Of a stretch of DNA of 64,000 nucleotides, positions 21,856 to 31,208 are shown piece by piece. The DNA lies in assembly GCA_013180625.2 (NCBI GenBank), contig SNVD02011469.1, forward strand, positions 620,001-684,000, given 5' to 3'. Source of the DNA: Boswellia sacra (lineage: Eukaryota; Streptophyta; Magnoliopsida; Sapindales; Burseraceae). Each line of letters begins with the position of its first letter. Positions within the stretch are counted from its first letter, which is position 1. The notes under the pieces were generated by a model, which saw only the letters and a program-made list of their open reading frames with translations, had not been told where the DNA came from and made no database searches. Made by a program: the position numbers and the translations under genes.

Positions 21856-24681
21856 ATGGCTCAGGCACTCATTTCCAAAGTTTTGGAACAATTGGCTTCA
21901 ATCACTCTTCAACAGAGAGAAGGGGGGCTAAAACTGGTTGAGGGTGTCAATGAAGAATTGGGAAAGCTCACCAGCCATTTTCAGGCCATTCAGGCTGTGC
22001 TTATAGATGCAGAGAAAAGACAAGTAAAAGAGGCTGCTGTGAGAGATTGGTTGGACGAGCTTAAAGACATAGCCTATTACGTGGATGACGTGTTGGATGA
22101 GTGGAACACAACGGTTCAGAAACTACAAATTACTAAGGTTGAAGATGCTTCTAAGCCTTGGAGAAAGGTATGTTCCCTCGTTCCTCACTACCTCTGTTGT
22201 CATAGACAATTTGTTCTGCATTATAAAATTGCTGGTAAGATAAGAAATCTAGGTAGTAGACTAGATATTGTTGCTATGGAGAAAGATAGGTTCCAGTTTA
22301 GCTCAATTACGAAGGGAAATGGAGAACTAGAACAACAAATGACTACCTCTATTATTGATATAACAGAGGTTCATGGAAGAGATGAAGAAAAGAATAGATT
22401 AATAGATATGCTTTTGAGTCAAAATAGTGAAGGACAAATCGTCCCTGTCATTTCTATAGTAGGGACAGAAGGAATTGGCAAGACAACTCTTGCTCGCCTA
22501 GTTTTCGATGATGATAAGGTGAATACCCATTTTGACAAAAAGATATGGGTGTATGTTTCCGAGTCTTTCGATGAGATAAGCATCGCTAAAGCAATTATTA
22601 AAGTAGTTGGATATTCTTCATCTGATTTAGTGGGATTGGAAAGACTGTTGCAAGGCATACGTCGAGAGATTGAGAAAAAAAAGTTTCTTCTTATCCTAGA
22701 CAATGTATGCACTGAAAATCCTAAACTTTGGGAACAATTAAAGCATACTCTCAATTATGATTCAAAAAAAAGTAGAATTTTGGTAACCACACATAAAGAA
22801 AATGTTGCGAGGGCCATAGGAACCACCCACATGATGACACTAGGCACATTAGTGGAAGAAGAATGTTGGTCAATGTTTAGTGAAATTGCATTTTTTGGAA
22901 GGACTCATGAAGAGTTTGAAATTTTAAAAGAAACTGGTAAAAAAATTGTACAAAAGTGTAAAGGAAAGCCTCTTGCTATAAAGATTTTAGCAAGTCTTTT
23001 GTGTTTTAAAACAAAAATTGAAGAGTGGCAAGAAGTCTTAGATAGTGAAATATGGGAAATAGAAGAGGTAGAGCAAGGGCTATTACCATCTCTATTATTA
23101 AGTTATTATGATTTGCCCTCCATATTGAAAAAATGTTTCTCATATTGTGCTATCTTTCCAAAGGATTATGAGATAGATAAAAATGAATTGATTAAGTTAT
23201 GGATGGCTCAAGATTATCTAAAGGTAGAAAATAATAAGGATGTGGAGTTAGTGGGTGAAGAGTATATAAAAATCTTAGCGATGCGTTCTCTCTTTCAAGA
23301 TTTTAAAAAAGATCGTCTTGATGATATAATAAGTTTCAAAATGCATGATATAGTGCATAATTTTGTTCAATTTCTTAGTCGAAATGAATGTTTTATAGTA
23401 GGGGAGGATGGTTATAAAGAATTTGAATATGAATCTTCTTATAAAAAATTTCGACATTCAATGACAAAGGTTCATAAAGATGGCTCATTTTCTAACTCCA
23501 TTTACACCCAAAAATTTTTACATAGCCTTGTGGTTGTGAGTGAATTTGGAAGGCGCAAAAGGACAGGTTTATTCAAATTATTTGATCAGTTGACATGTTT
23601 ACGAACACTAGATTTGAGTAACCAGGAATTTAGGAAAATTCCAACAGAAATAAAGAAATTAATACATTTGAGATATCTTAATTTATCTAGAAATTATAAT
23701 TTGAAAGGATTGCCGGACACATTATGTGAGTTGTATAATCTACAAATCTTGGATGTCAGTCATTGCGGGGATGTCAAAAGACTGCCTCAAGGTATAGGAA
23801 ACTTGATCAACTTAAGATGTTTAGAGAATTGGGGAACTCAACTTAGGTACATGCCAAAGAGCTTTGAGAAATTGACAGGTCTTCGTAGATTAGACAAATT
23901 TGTGATAAGTGATGGTGGTTACAGTAGCAAAGTAGCATGTTCTGTGGAATGTTTAAAAAACTTCAACCACCTCCAAAAGATTGGAATAGAAGGCTTGGGA
24001 AACTTGGTAGGTGTTGATAAGGCTGAGGAAATGGAACTTTACAATAAGAAAAACCTGTGTGCTTTGAATCTAGACTTCAATGGGAGTGTGAATAAGGACC
24101 ATGTAGGAATTCTTGAGGCATTGCAGCCACCCAAAAATTTGGAGAAATTAAAGATAAATAATTATTATTCCTGCACCTTGTCCCCTGATTGGATAACGTC
24201 ATTAACCAATTTGAAAGCGTTAACTATTGAGGATTGTGAAAGTTGCGAGGATTTATATGGATTGGGTAAACTATCATCCCTTGAATCTCTTGAAATATCG
24301 TATAATTGGAGAATAAAAAGAGTGGGTAATGATTTTTTGGGAATAGAAAGTGATGTTACACCATCATCTTCATCGGTTATTATTTTCCCCAAATTAAAAT
24401 TTCTCTGGTTTTGGGGGATGCATGAATGGGAAGAGTGGAATTATGAAATTGAAAAGAGAGGAGAACAAGAAATTAAAGTCATGCCATGTCTTCAGACCTT
24501 GAAAATTGATTTCTGCCCTAAATTGAAGTCACTGCCAAACCACCTTCGTCAAATGACTTTTCCAAAAAAAAACCTTCGTCAAATGTCAACGTTGAAGATG
24601 GAGATTCACAATTGTCATCTTCTAGAAGAGGAACTTAAGAGAAGTGATATGCAATCATCATCTGCAGCAGTCACCAACTGA
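21856..24681 (+). CDS. CNL-2: coiled-coil NB-LRR disease-resistance protein
   Basis: Intronless, 941 residues, no stops. The start at MAQALISKVLEQ was preferred over an ATG-less extension and an ATG nine codons upstream because sister proteins start with M-A/E-x-A-L. Coiled coil about 1-150 (YYVDDVLDEWN); P-loop GTEGIGKTT from residue ~203; kinase 2 LLILDNVC at about 278-285; CAIFPKDYEI; MHD at about 496; LRRs to the Ser-rich tail. Expected role: intracellular effector recognition. Oddities: the second kinase-2 Asp is Asn and the Trp is Cys; GLPLA reads GKPLA. Near the C-terminus LRQM is duplicated by a ~30-base tandem repeat (around 24,546-24,590). It is the likely relative of the LRR fragment at 10,222. 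Confidence 0.9.
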   Translation: MAQALISKVLEQLASITLQQREGGLKLVEGVNEELGKLTSHFQAIQAVLIDAEKRQVKEAAVRDWLDELKDIAYYVDDVLDEWNTTVQKLQITKVEDASKPWRKVCSLVPHYLCCHRQFVLHYKIAGKIRNLGSRLDIVAMEKDRFQFSSITKGNGELEQQMTTSIIDITEVHGRDEEKNRLIDMLLSQNSEGQIVPVISIVGTEGIGKTTLARLVFDDDKVNTHFDKKIWVYVSESFDEISIAKAIIKVVGYSSSDLVGLERLLQGIRREIEKKKFLLILDNVCTENPKLWEQLKHTLNYDSKKSRILVTTHKENVARAIGTTHMMTLGTLVEEECWSMFSEIAFFGRTHEEFEILKETGKKIVQKCKGKPLAIKILASLLCFKTKIEEWQEVLDSEIWEIEEVEQGLLPSLLLSYYDLPSILKKCFSYCAIFPKDYEIDKNELIKLWMAQDYLKVENNKDVELVGEEYIKILAMRSLFQDFKKDRLDDIISFKMHDIVHNFVQFLSRNECFIVGEDGYKEFEYESSYKKFRHSMTKVHKDGSFSNSIYTQKFLHSLVVVSEFGRRKRTGLFKLFDQLTCLRTLDLSNQEFRKIPTEIKKLIHLRYLNLSRNYNLKGLPDTLCELYNLQILDVSHCGDVKRLPQGIGNLINLRCLENWGTQLRYMPKSFEKLTGLRRLDKFVISDGGYSSKVACSVECLKNFNHLQKIGIEGLGNLVGVDKAEEMELYNKKNLCALNLDFNGSVNKDHVGILEALQPPKNLEKLKINNYYSCTLSPDWITSLTNLKALTIEDCESCEDLYGLGKLSSLESLEISYNWRIKRVGNDFLGIESDVTPSSSSVIIFPKLKFLWFWGMHEWEEWNYEIEKRGEQEIKVMPCLQTLKIDFCPKLKSLPNHLRQMTFPKKNLRQMSTLKMEIHNCHLLEEELKRSDMQSSSAAVTN

Positions 24682-25892
24682 CTAACATCTCTCTCAAAGC
24701 ACAAACATCAACTTGGATTGGATTCTGCATATGAGCAAATAGACGACCTTTGAATTCTCAATTGCCATTAAACCACTGGTAATTTTCTCTATTTATCAGT
24801 TAGCTTTTTTTTTTTTTTAAAGTAAATAAAATTTTGTTAATTCTATGTTGTGATAGTATTTGCAATAAGCAGACAACTTTTATTTCCGAAAACATTAATA
24901 TACAAAAGTGAATAGCATAAAAGCATCAAAGATGATAGAAGCTGGTATTGTGAAGAGTCGCTTGTGTAATAAGAGACTGATAAGTTGTTTTATTTTGTTA
25001 AATTTTAATTATATTGTGCTTCTCATTAGAAGTGATAATGTTTTCAACAATTGTTCATTTGAATTAGCTGGTATTGTGTTAACGCCTAACGTACCAGCTA
25101 ATTAGCCGTTGGGAGTTGCTGATCAGTGTGAGTAGCCACTACAGTCCCGCAAATTATGGTGGCAGCCCTGTGAGCTGTGATGTGTCACTTACGTTTAAGA
25201 GCTACAAATAACTTTTGGCACTTCTGAATTTGTAGAAGGAATCCCATTTGCTTGCTCAATGAATGGAGGACTTGTTGTAGTTTTGAGGGAAGAAGCGTTT
25301 GGACTAGGTAAAGCTTTTGGCCACCTTGTACCCAAAATTTCGTACTTCACAATCATTTTTGCTAATTATCATGATTTGATGTTGCAGGGGAAGATTTCTT
25401 TTTTTCTCTCTTTTTTTTTTTTTTTTTTTTTCCTTTTTCACAGCAGATATAGTGTTCTGTCGAATACAAGAGAGAGGAAATAACAAGTGTAGCATCAGCT
25501 GGTGAAGAATTTTTGAATCATATGCTTCTTCCTCTTTAGCTTATCATTTAGATGTCCTCTTTAATCTCATGATTAGATGCCAAGCATGCTTGTCTTCACA
25601 GGAAAACATACATTACAGTTTAGGACCATGTAGTTTCCATTTTCAATATGCCTTTCTGGGATAAGAAGAAGGCTGCAGATATCTCTTGTCTGTGTATGAC
25701 ACTAGCAGTCCAGATTGATGCTAGATGCTCCTCGGCATGAAGGAACCGTCCAGTTTCATAAACGTTCTTGTTTCTCAGGTTGAAAGTTTTAAAACGTATC
25801 ATTATTAATAAAGACCAGAAGTTAACATAAATAATATGATGCAACCCAATAGCCAATAACTTTAATTTCTCTAACCATTAAAGCTGTTGTAG
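24682..25892. other. 3-prime flank of CNL-2 and degenerate jacalin C-half
   Basis: 24,870-25,100 parallels 12,060-12,220. A degenerate jacalin C-terminal half lies at about 25,108-25,310, followed by the GTAAAG...TTGCAG intron-like unit (to about 25,387) and an exon-like block with a long T run (near 25,410-25,430). This repeats 12,290-12,760 and 39,473-39,930. No intact gene. Confidence 0.5.
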
Positions 25893-26330
25893 GAAGGTGG
25901 AAAAGATCAAACAAGTGGGAAAGAGACTATAGTAGTGGGACCTTCGGGAAGAAATGGAGGAACCAGTTACGATGATGGAGCCTACCACGGGATCAGAGGG
26001 ATCACACTTGTTTATGACTGTTGCATTAACTCCACTCGATAAGAACAGTAAGCCTATCACAGCTGAAAAGCATGGACGCACTGGAAGCAATCAGACTGCG
26101 AGGTCTGCTCAATTCTTACTCTATTCAGTTTCTAATCTGATGGCTCAGTCTTTGTTTTTGTGTTGAAACTTGAAAGGCTGGAAGTCAATCATGATGTGTT
26201 TTTACTAAAACTGCTACTCCGAAAACAATACTTTTCCTAATAATGTTTAAGTTTGCTTTCCCAGAAGAAAACAGCTTATTCACCTTATCTGTAGATTTTT
26301 CATTTGTTTCAGATTAATCTGCCATGTGGC
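25893..26330 (+). pseudogene. Jacalin-related lectin, N-half plus deleted C-half
   Basis: The N-half follows a TTGTAG acceptor at 25,892 and resembles the exon at 40,800-41,024, including GRNGGTSYDDGAYHGIRGI-like coding in shifted frames. It ends at 26,102 before a GT donor. The C-half begins after TTTCAG at 26,313 but keeps only about 15 bases before jumping to the lectin tail (GGCTTGAGAAAAACC). An internal deletion therefore removed the sugar-binding loop. Confidence 0.75.
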
Positions 26331-26437
26331 TTGAGAAAAACCACTTAGAAGTTTGACACTCAGCAAGCTGCTGAAGTTGGGGTTGTGCTATGAACTCATC
26401 CTTAGAAGTTTTAAAGCACATGCTCGAAATATATTTC

Positions 26438-26698
26438 TTGAAATGATCATGATGTTTGCTTGTGCGTTTCCCCTGGCATTTGCATTTGCTGCTGTGTTAT
26501 GCTTTTAGTGGTATTTTCACCTAATTTGAATTATAGTAGATGTTCATCTGAACCTTATTGAACAAAATTAAAGAGGAACTTTGGCATGCAGAACAACATC
26601 ATGGCATTTAGAAAGGATCAATTTAAGTGGTTTTCTATGCTGTAAGACCTGCTCCTTATGCTGCTGCAACAGTTGGAGTTTCGCTAAACATATTTCAG
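26438..26698 (+). pseudogene. Anoctamin exons 13-14 remnant (copy 5)
   Basis: Exon-13-like 26,438-26,496 and exon-14-like 26,592-26,698 (ends CTAAACATATTTCAG|GTAC). Exon 15 is missing. A short remnant of the UTR-tag text (GGCACTATTACAATGTC) follows at about 26,807, so the same chimera existed here before a later insertion. Confidence 0.85.
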
Positions 26699-26825
26699 GT
26701 ACTTTGGCCATAAAAAATAATGCAGCTGTTCAAGTAGATGCTTATAGATATTTTTGCTTAATTATATTCAATATCTGGTACTTAGCAATTAGCATTGTCC
26801 ACATCAGGCACTATTACAATGTCAA

Positions 26826-27420
26826 ATTAAGCAAATGACAAAAATAATCTCAATAACTTTAAATTAAAATATTCCTTTCCTACATCATAATATCCATGCT
26901 ATCACATATCAAAATCCATAAGCAAAAAAAAAAAATCGAAATCAAGATCATACTTTTATATCACAACGTAGCATTTCGATCAAAACATAACTTTCATATA
27001 AAGGTAAGCATATGGAACAAAACATTTTTTATAAAACAATAATATATCCATTTTGACCTCAATCGAGAATTTAGCTCGCTTACCTAAACATGCTTCATTG
27101 AAAATCTCTTTAATCCACTCCTAAAATCACCAGAAGTGTCCTTAAGAATCATCATACAAATTGGATAACATCAACTAATTTACTAAGCTGACACTACAGA
27201 GCCTTTTCTAGCTAATTTTTAGAGAATTGATGCTTCCCTTAAATCTTGCAAAAATTTTCAAAACTCAACCAGACACTTAAACCATGCTGTCTTAAAAATT
27301 TCAAGTCAAAATGAAATCCAAAAGCCCTTGAAACAACCTGGTTTTGCATAAACTCAAATTCTGCCTGGTAACCTTTCGGACTGAACTGTCTGACTTTGAA
27401 AATTCATAACAAATTCCACA
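26826..27420. other. Unclassified AT-rich insertion between lectin units
   Basis: This block has no counterpart in the parallel unit at 14,750-15,000 and carries no open frame. On the minus strand its wording (for example GGTAAGCGAGCTAAATT) is loosely like the internal part of the long LTR at 31,209-35,019. It could be a piece of a related LTR retrotransposon. I cannot see clear ends. Confidence 0.3.
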
Positions 27421-27920
27421 ATGATCAGATTGTCCGTCCAGCTCCGTATCTTCCACCAAGTGGCATAGAGAGAACGTTTTAGGAATCTTGAGTCAATTAA
27501 CTTTCTGTTTAAATCAAAAGCAAAATACGTTATCCTTAGATAGTGCTGAAAATGGAATCGGGTACTATGCCATTTCTATCACAACGTTTCTTTATGATAG
27601 CATAACTTTCTCCCAAAAAAAAAAAAAAAAATACCCTGTGTTCATAGCAACTCTTGGGTTCTTTTCCATCTATCATTTCAGCAGTTTTCTCTCCAAGTTC
27701 TAGTTGTCCCTATGGTATGAAATGCATGCTCAACAGCTTTTTCTTCTTATTTTATTTTATGTTCTATTCTTATTTAGCGTTCAAAATATTTAGGCTATCG
27801 AGCTTAATTTTAACTTCAATCCGTTTCAATAACCTGAATCAGCCATCTCAATAGCAAGTTATATGTGCAATTGCATTCGTTTCTTCTTTTATGCTGTGAT
27901 TAATTCTGAAGCTGTTGTAG

Positions 27921-28629
27921 GAAAGTGGGAAGGATCAAACAAGTGCAAAAAAGAGAAGCATAGTAGTAGGACCTTGGGGAGGAAATGGAGGAAGAAGTTG
28001 GGATGATGGAACCTACCATGGGATCAGAAAGATCACACTTGTTTATAACAACTGGATCGACTCCATCCGTGTGGTGTATGATAAGAATGGAAAGCCTATC
28101 ACAGCAGACAAGCATGGAGGTGAGCATGGACGTGTTGGAGACTATCGGACTTCTGAGGTCTGCTCAATTCTTACCCGATTTAGTTTCTGATCTAATGGTT
28201 CAGTCTTTGGCTTTGCAATCAAAGGCCTCATAGAAAGCACTTCTCTATGTAATATTACCAAGAATATTTGAGTTTCCTTTCTCAGAAGAAAACGGTTTGT
28301 TCACCTCATCTGTAAATTTTCATTTGTTTCAGATTGAGCTGCAATACCCAGAGGAGTTCTTAGTCACCGTGAGTGGCCACTACTCTGTTGCGTATGATGG
28401 AGGGACCCCTGTGATCAGATCACTTACATTTAAGAGCAACAAGAGAACCTTTGGCCCTTATGGATTTGAAGCAGGTACCCCATTTACTTTCTCCATGGGG
28501 GGGTCACTTGTTGTAGGCTTCAAGGGAAGAAGTGGTTGGCATCTTGATGCAATTGGTTTCCATGTGTCCAAGAAACAATCAACAAAGCTCTTCCAGAAAG
28601 TTCAACAGAAACTTCAGAGACTTGTGTGA
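27921..28629 (+). CDS. Jacalin-related (mannose-binding) lectin A, two visible exons
   Basis: Exon 27,921-28,157 (after TTGTAG) and exon 28,333-28,629 (after TTTCAG) join in phase to one complete jacalin domain: EGGKDQTSAKK-like lead (first residues ESGKD), VVGPWGGNGGRSWDDG, ITLVYNNWIDSIRVVYD, EGTPFTF-type turn (EAGTPFTFS), and the sugar loop GRSGWHLDAIGFHVS, then TGA. The domain is a beta-prism fold; family members bind mannose or oligomannose and are usually nucleo-cytoplasmic. No signal peptide is visible. The first coding exon with the ATG was not found, so the model is 5-prime partial. It is followed 95 bases later by a near-identical copy. Confidence 0.7.
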
Positions 28630-28724
28630 AGCTCTTCCTGAGTCAGCCATCTCAATAGCAAGTTATATATGCAATTGCATTCGTTTCCTCTTTTATTCTG
28701 TGATTAATTCTGAAGCTGTTGTAG

Positions 28725-29399
28725 GAAGGTGGGAAGGATCAAACAAGTGCAGAAAAGAGAAGCATAGTAGTGGGACCTTGGGGAGGAAATGGAGGAAGCA
28801 GTTGGGATGATGGAACCTACCATGGGATCAGAAAGATCACACTTGTTTATAACAATTGGATCGACTCCATCCGTGTGGTGTATGATAAGAATGGAAAGCC
28901 TATCACAGCAGACAGGCATGGAGGTAAGCATGGAGGTGCTGGAGACTATCAGACTGCTGAGGTCTGCTCAATTGTTACACGACTTAGTTTCTGATCTGAT
29001 GGTTCAGTCTTTGGCTTTGCAATCAAGGCCTTATAGAAAGCACTTCTCTATGTAATATTACCAAGAATATTTGAGTTTGCTTTCTCAGAAGAAAACGGTT
29101 TATTCACCTCATCTGTAAATTTTCATTTGTTTCAGATTGAGCTGCAATACCCAGAGGAGTTCTTAGTCACCGTGAGTGGCCACTACTCTGTTGCGTATGA
29201 TGGAGGGACCCCTGTGATCAGATCACTTACATTCAAGAGCAACAAGAGAACCTTTGGCCCTTATGGATTTGAAGCAGGTACCCCATTTACTTTCTCCATG
29301 GGTGGGTCACTTGTTGTAGGCTTCAAGGGAAGAAGTGGTTGGCATCTTGATGCAATTGGTTTCCATGTGTCCAAGAAACAATCAACAAAGCTCTTCTAG
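28725..29399 (+). CDS. Jacalin-related lectin B, tandem copy with shortened tail
   Basis: Exon 28,725-28,961 and exon 29,136-29,399, in phase, with the intron and flanks nearly identical to lectin A. The jacalin domain is complete (VVGPWGGNGGSSWDDG to GRSGWHLDAIGFHVS). A single C-to-T change turns CTCTTCCAG into CTCTTCTAG and stops the protein after KLF, 11 codons earlier than in lectin A. The basic/Gln tail is lost but the fold should survive. No ATG exon is visible. It could be a separate gene, the second half of a two-domain transcript, or a young pseudogene. Confidence 0.6.
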
Positions 29400-30360
29400 A
29401 AAATTCAACAGAAGCCTCAGAGACTTGCAAGCACAGCTTTGAAATCATCGTGTGAGAAACCTCTTAGAAGTTTGACACCCACCAAGTCGCTGCGGTTGGA
29501 GTTGTGTTATGAGCTGATTTTAGAAGTCTTAAAGCACATTGTTGAAATATATATTGAGTTTGTAACCATCTGGAATGTATCGATCATAGACATAATGGTA
29601 TTTGATATTGCTTCAGTTGTACTAATATGCATGGGTGATTACATTTCATCAAATTATTCCATCAGTCAAGGAATAACGTTATTATGTTCCATAGATAGCA
29701 TCTGAAGGCACTTGTATCCACACTCAAATAGAATTCATTGTTATGGTTGTGCAAACGCATAGTCACATTTTCTTTATATCAACATGTACAATTTTGATCA
29801 CATCTGTGAAAATTGATTATCATAAATATATGACCTTAAGAGGATATGACTGTCTGAAAACCAAGGCCATAACCATTCAAGTAATCTACTTCCGCATACT
29901 ATTGAGAATTCAAAACTTACTTGCATTTTTAGCTTAACTTGCATGATCACATCATAACTCCACTTTTGGCAGCCTTAGTAAAACAATGTAACACACATTC
30001 ATAAAGAACCCAAGCACATTCACTCAATGTAACACACAGACTCAGTCAAACAAGCTCGTTCCCACTCGTCATGACTGAAAACTGAGAGAAACACAGACTC
30101 AGTCAAACACCAAACTATGCAATGTTCATCTTCTATATGATATTAACAGTCTCCAATAAGAAGTAGAGCTGTTATCACATACAAAATCTACAAGATATCA
30201 CAAATATGGCATCAGCATCCAAAGCAGCAATCATAGTGTACGTAAAGTCACGACACCCAATGCAGTAAAATTTACAGATATTTTAAGTGCATCCAACTTC
30301 GAATATGATTGCAACGACTACAGATATAACCACAAAACATATGAATGACACAATACTTGT
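29400..30360. repeat. Duplicate of the jacalin-CHMP1 intergenic region
   Basis: 29,440-30,360 follows the same order and wording as 41,519-42,440 (for example AAAGCACATTGTTGAAATA, GATTACATTT, TAGCTTAACTTGC, AGATATCACA). It contains no gene of its own. It shows that the block jacalin plus CHMP1 3-prime end was duplicated as one piece. Confidence 0.75.
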
Positions 30361-30419
30361 GCTCTTTTAACTTGTGGCCTTAAGCTCAGCAAGACGCCTT
30401 GAAAGATCATCCTCATCAA
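30361..30419 (-). pseudogene. CHMP1 3-prime end fragment
   Basis: The minus strand matches the last codons of CHMP1 at 42,445-42,500 ([12 protein letters not shown]), ending in K-A-T-S and stop instead of K-A-R-G. The homology breaks at about 30,419 and unrelated sequence follows. Only the MIM1-like end survives. Confidence 0.8.
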
Positions 30420-30689
30420 AGTAGAGCACTAAAGTGATGTGGTTGAGCTTGACTATGTAACTGATACACCAGAACATATTGTAATAACCGTACAAATTCG
30501 GTAAAACTTGCAAATTGTTTTATATAGGAAAAATAATTATCAAATAAACTTTCTTTTATTATTTTATTACAAGTCAAGGAAATTCCTCGGTTAGAGATTG
30601 AAGAGGCTTCTCCACCATTCACCTTTAATCAGAGTAGAAAATAGAGGATTGCTAATTTCATCAGTGATGTTGATTGTATACTTCCACCT

Positions 30690-31190
30690 CAAGTTATAAT
30701 AAAACTAATGTAAAGGAAACATGATCAAAAACTTTAATCTTTGAGTAAAGGATCTTCTCCCAACAATAAATAAATAAAATTCTTGCCTTAAAAGTGGCCT
30801 TGCATTTTTGCATTAGATTCTTCCTTTGCCTTCGTAATTGATATTCCCAAAAAAAAAAAAAAGCATATAGGAATTGTTTGGAGAAGAGTAATCCCTTGTT
30901 TTGTGTCAAAGAAAAGCACATAGGAATTGCTTGGAGAAGACAAATCCCTTGATTGGTGTCAGAGAAAAGCTTTTCTTCGAGCTACCAAGTACTTAAAGAT
31001 TCCTTCATCAACGTAAAAGCTAGCGGAAGATCTAGCATTATCGTAACATAAAACTGATAGACACAGGAAACTTTTCCATTTCTCATCTTCCCTTGATCAA
31101 TGACCATCACTCAATAACAATCCTCATAATCTATTATCGTGTAGAAAACAGTATATAGAATTCTGAAAATATTTTAAAAGCAAACAACCC
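30690..31190 (+). other. Orphan CNL promoter without its gene
   Basis: From 30,711 the sequence follows the CNL-2 upstream region from 21,323 (AAAGGAAACATGA, GTAAAGGATCT, ATTCTTGCCTT). It then runs through the region just before the coding start (GGAAGATCTAGCATTATC, as in CNL-3 at 35,447). A short unit with GGAATTG(C/T)TTGGAGAAGA is present twice (30,869 and 30,923). The TATA position reads CGTAAAAG. Homology ends before any ATG of the CNL type. Confidence 0.65.
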
Positions 31191-31208
31191 TTCTCTTGTC
31201 ATTGACAA

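Noticed and set aside
27921..29399. Lectins A and B as one two-domain protein
   Set aside because: Lectin A ends with a clear TGA and no donor site skips it. Kept as two models, with the possibility noted.
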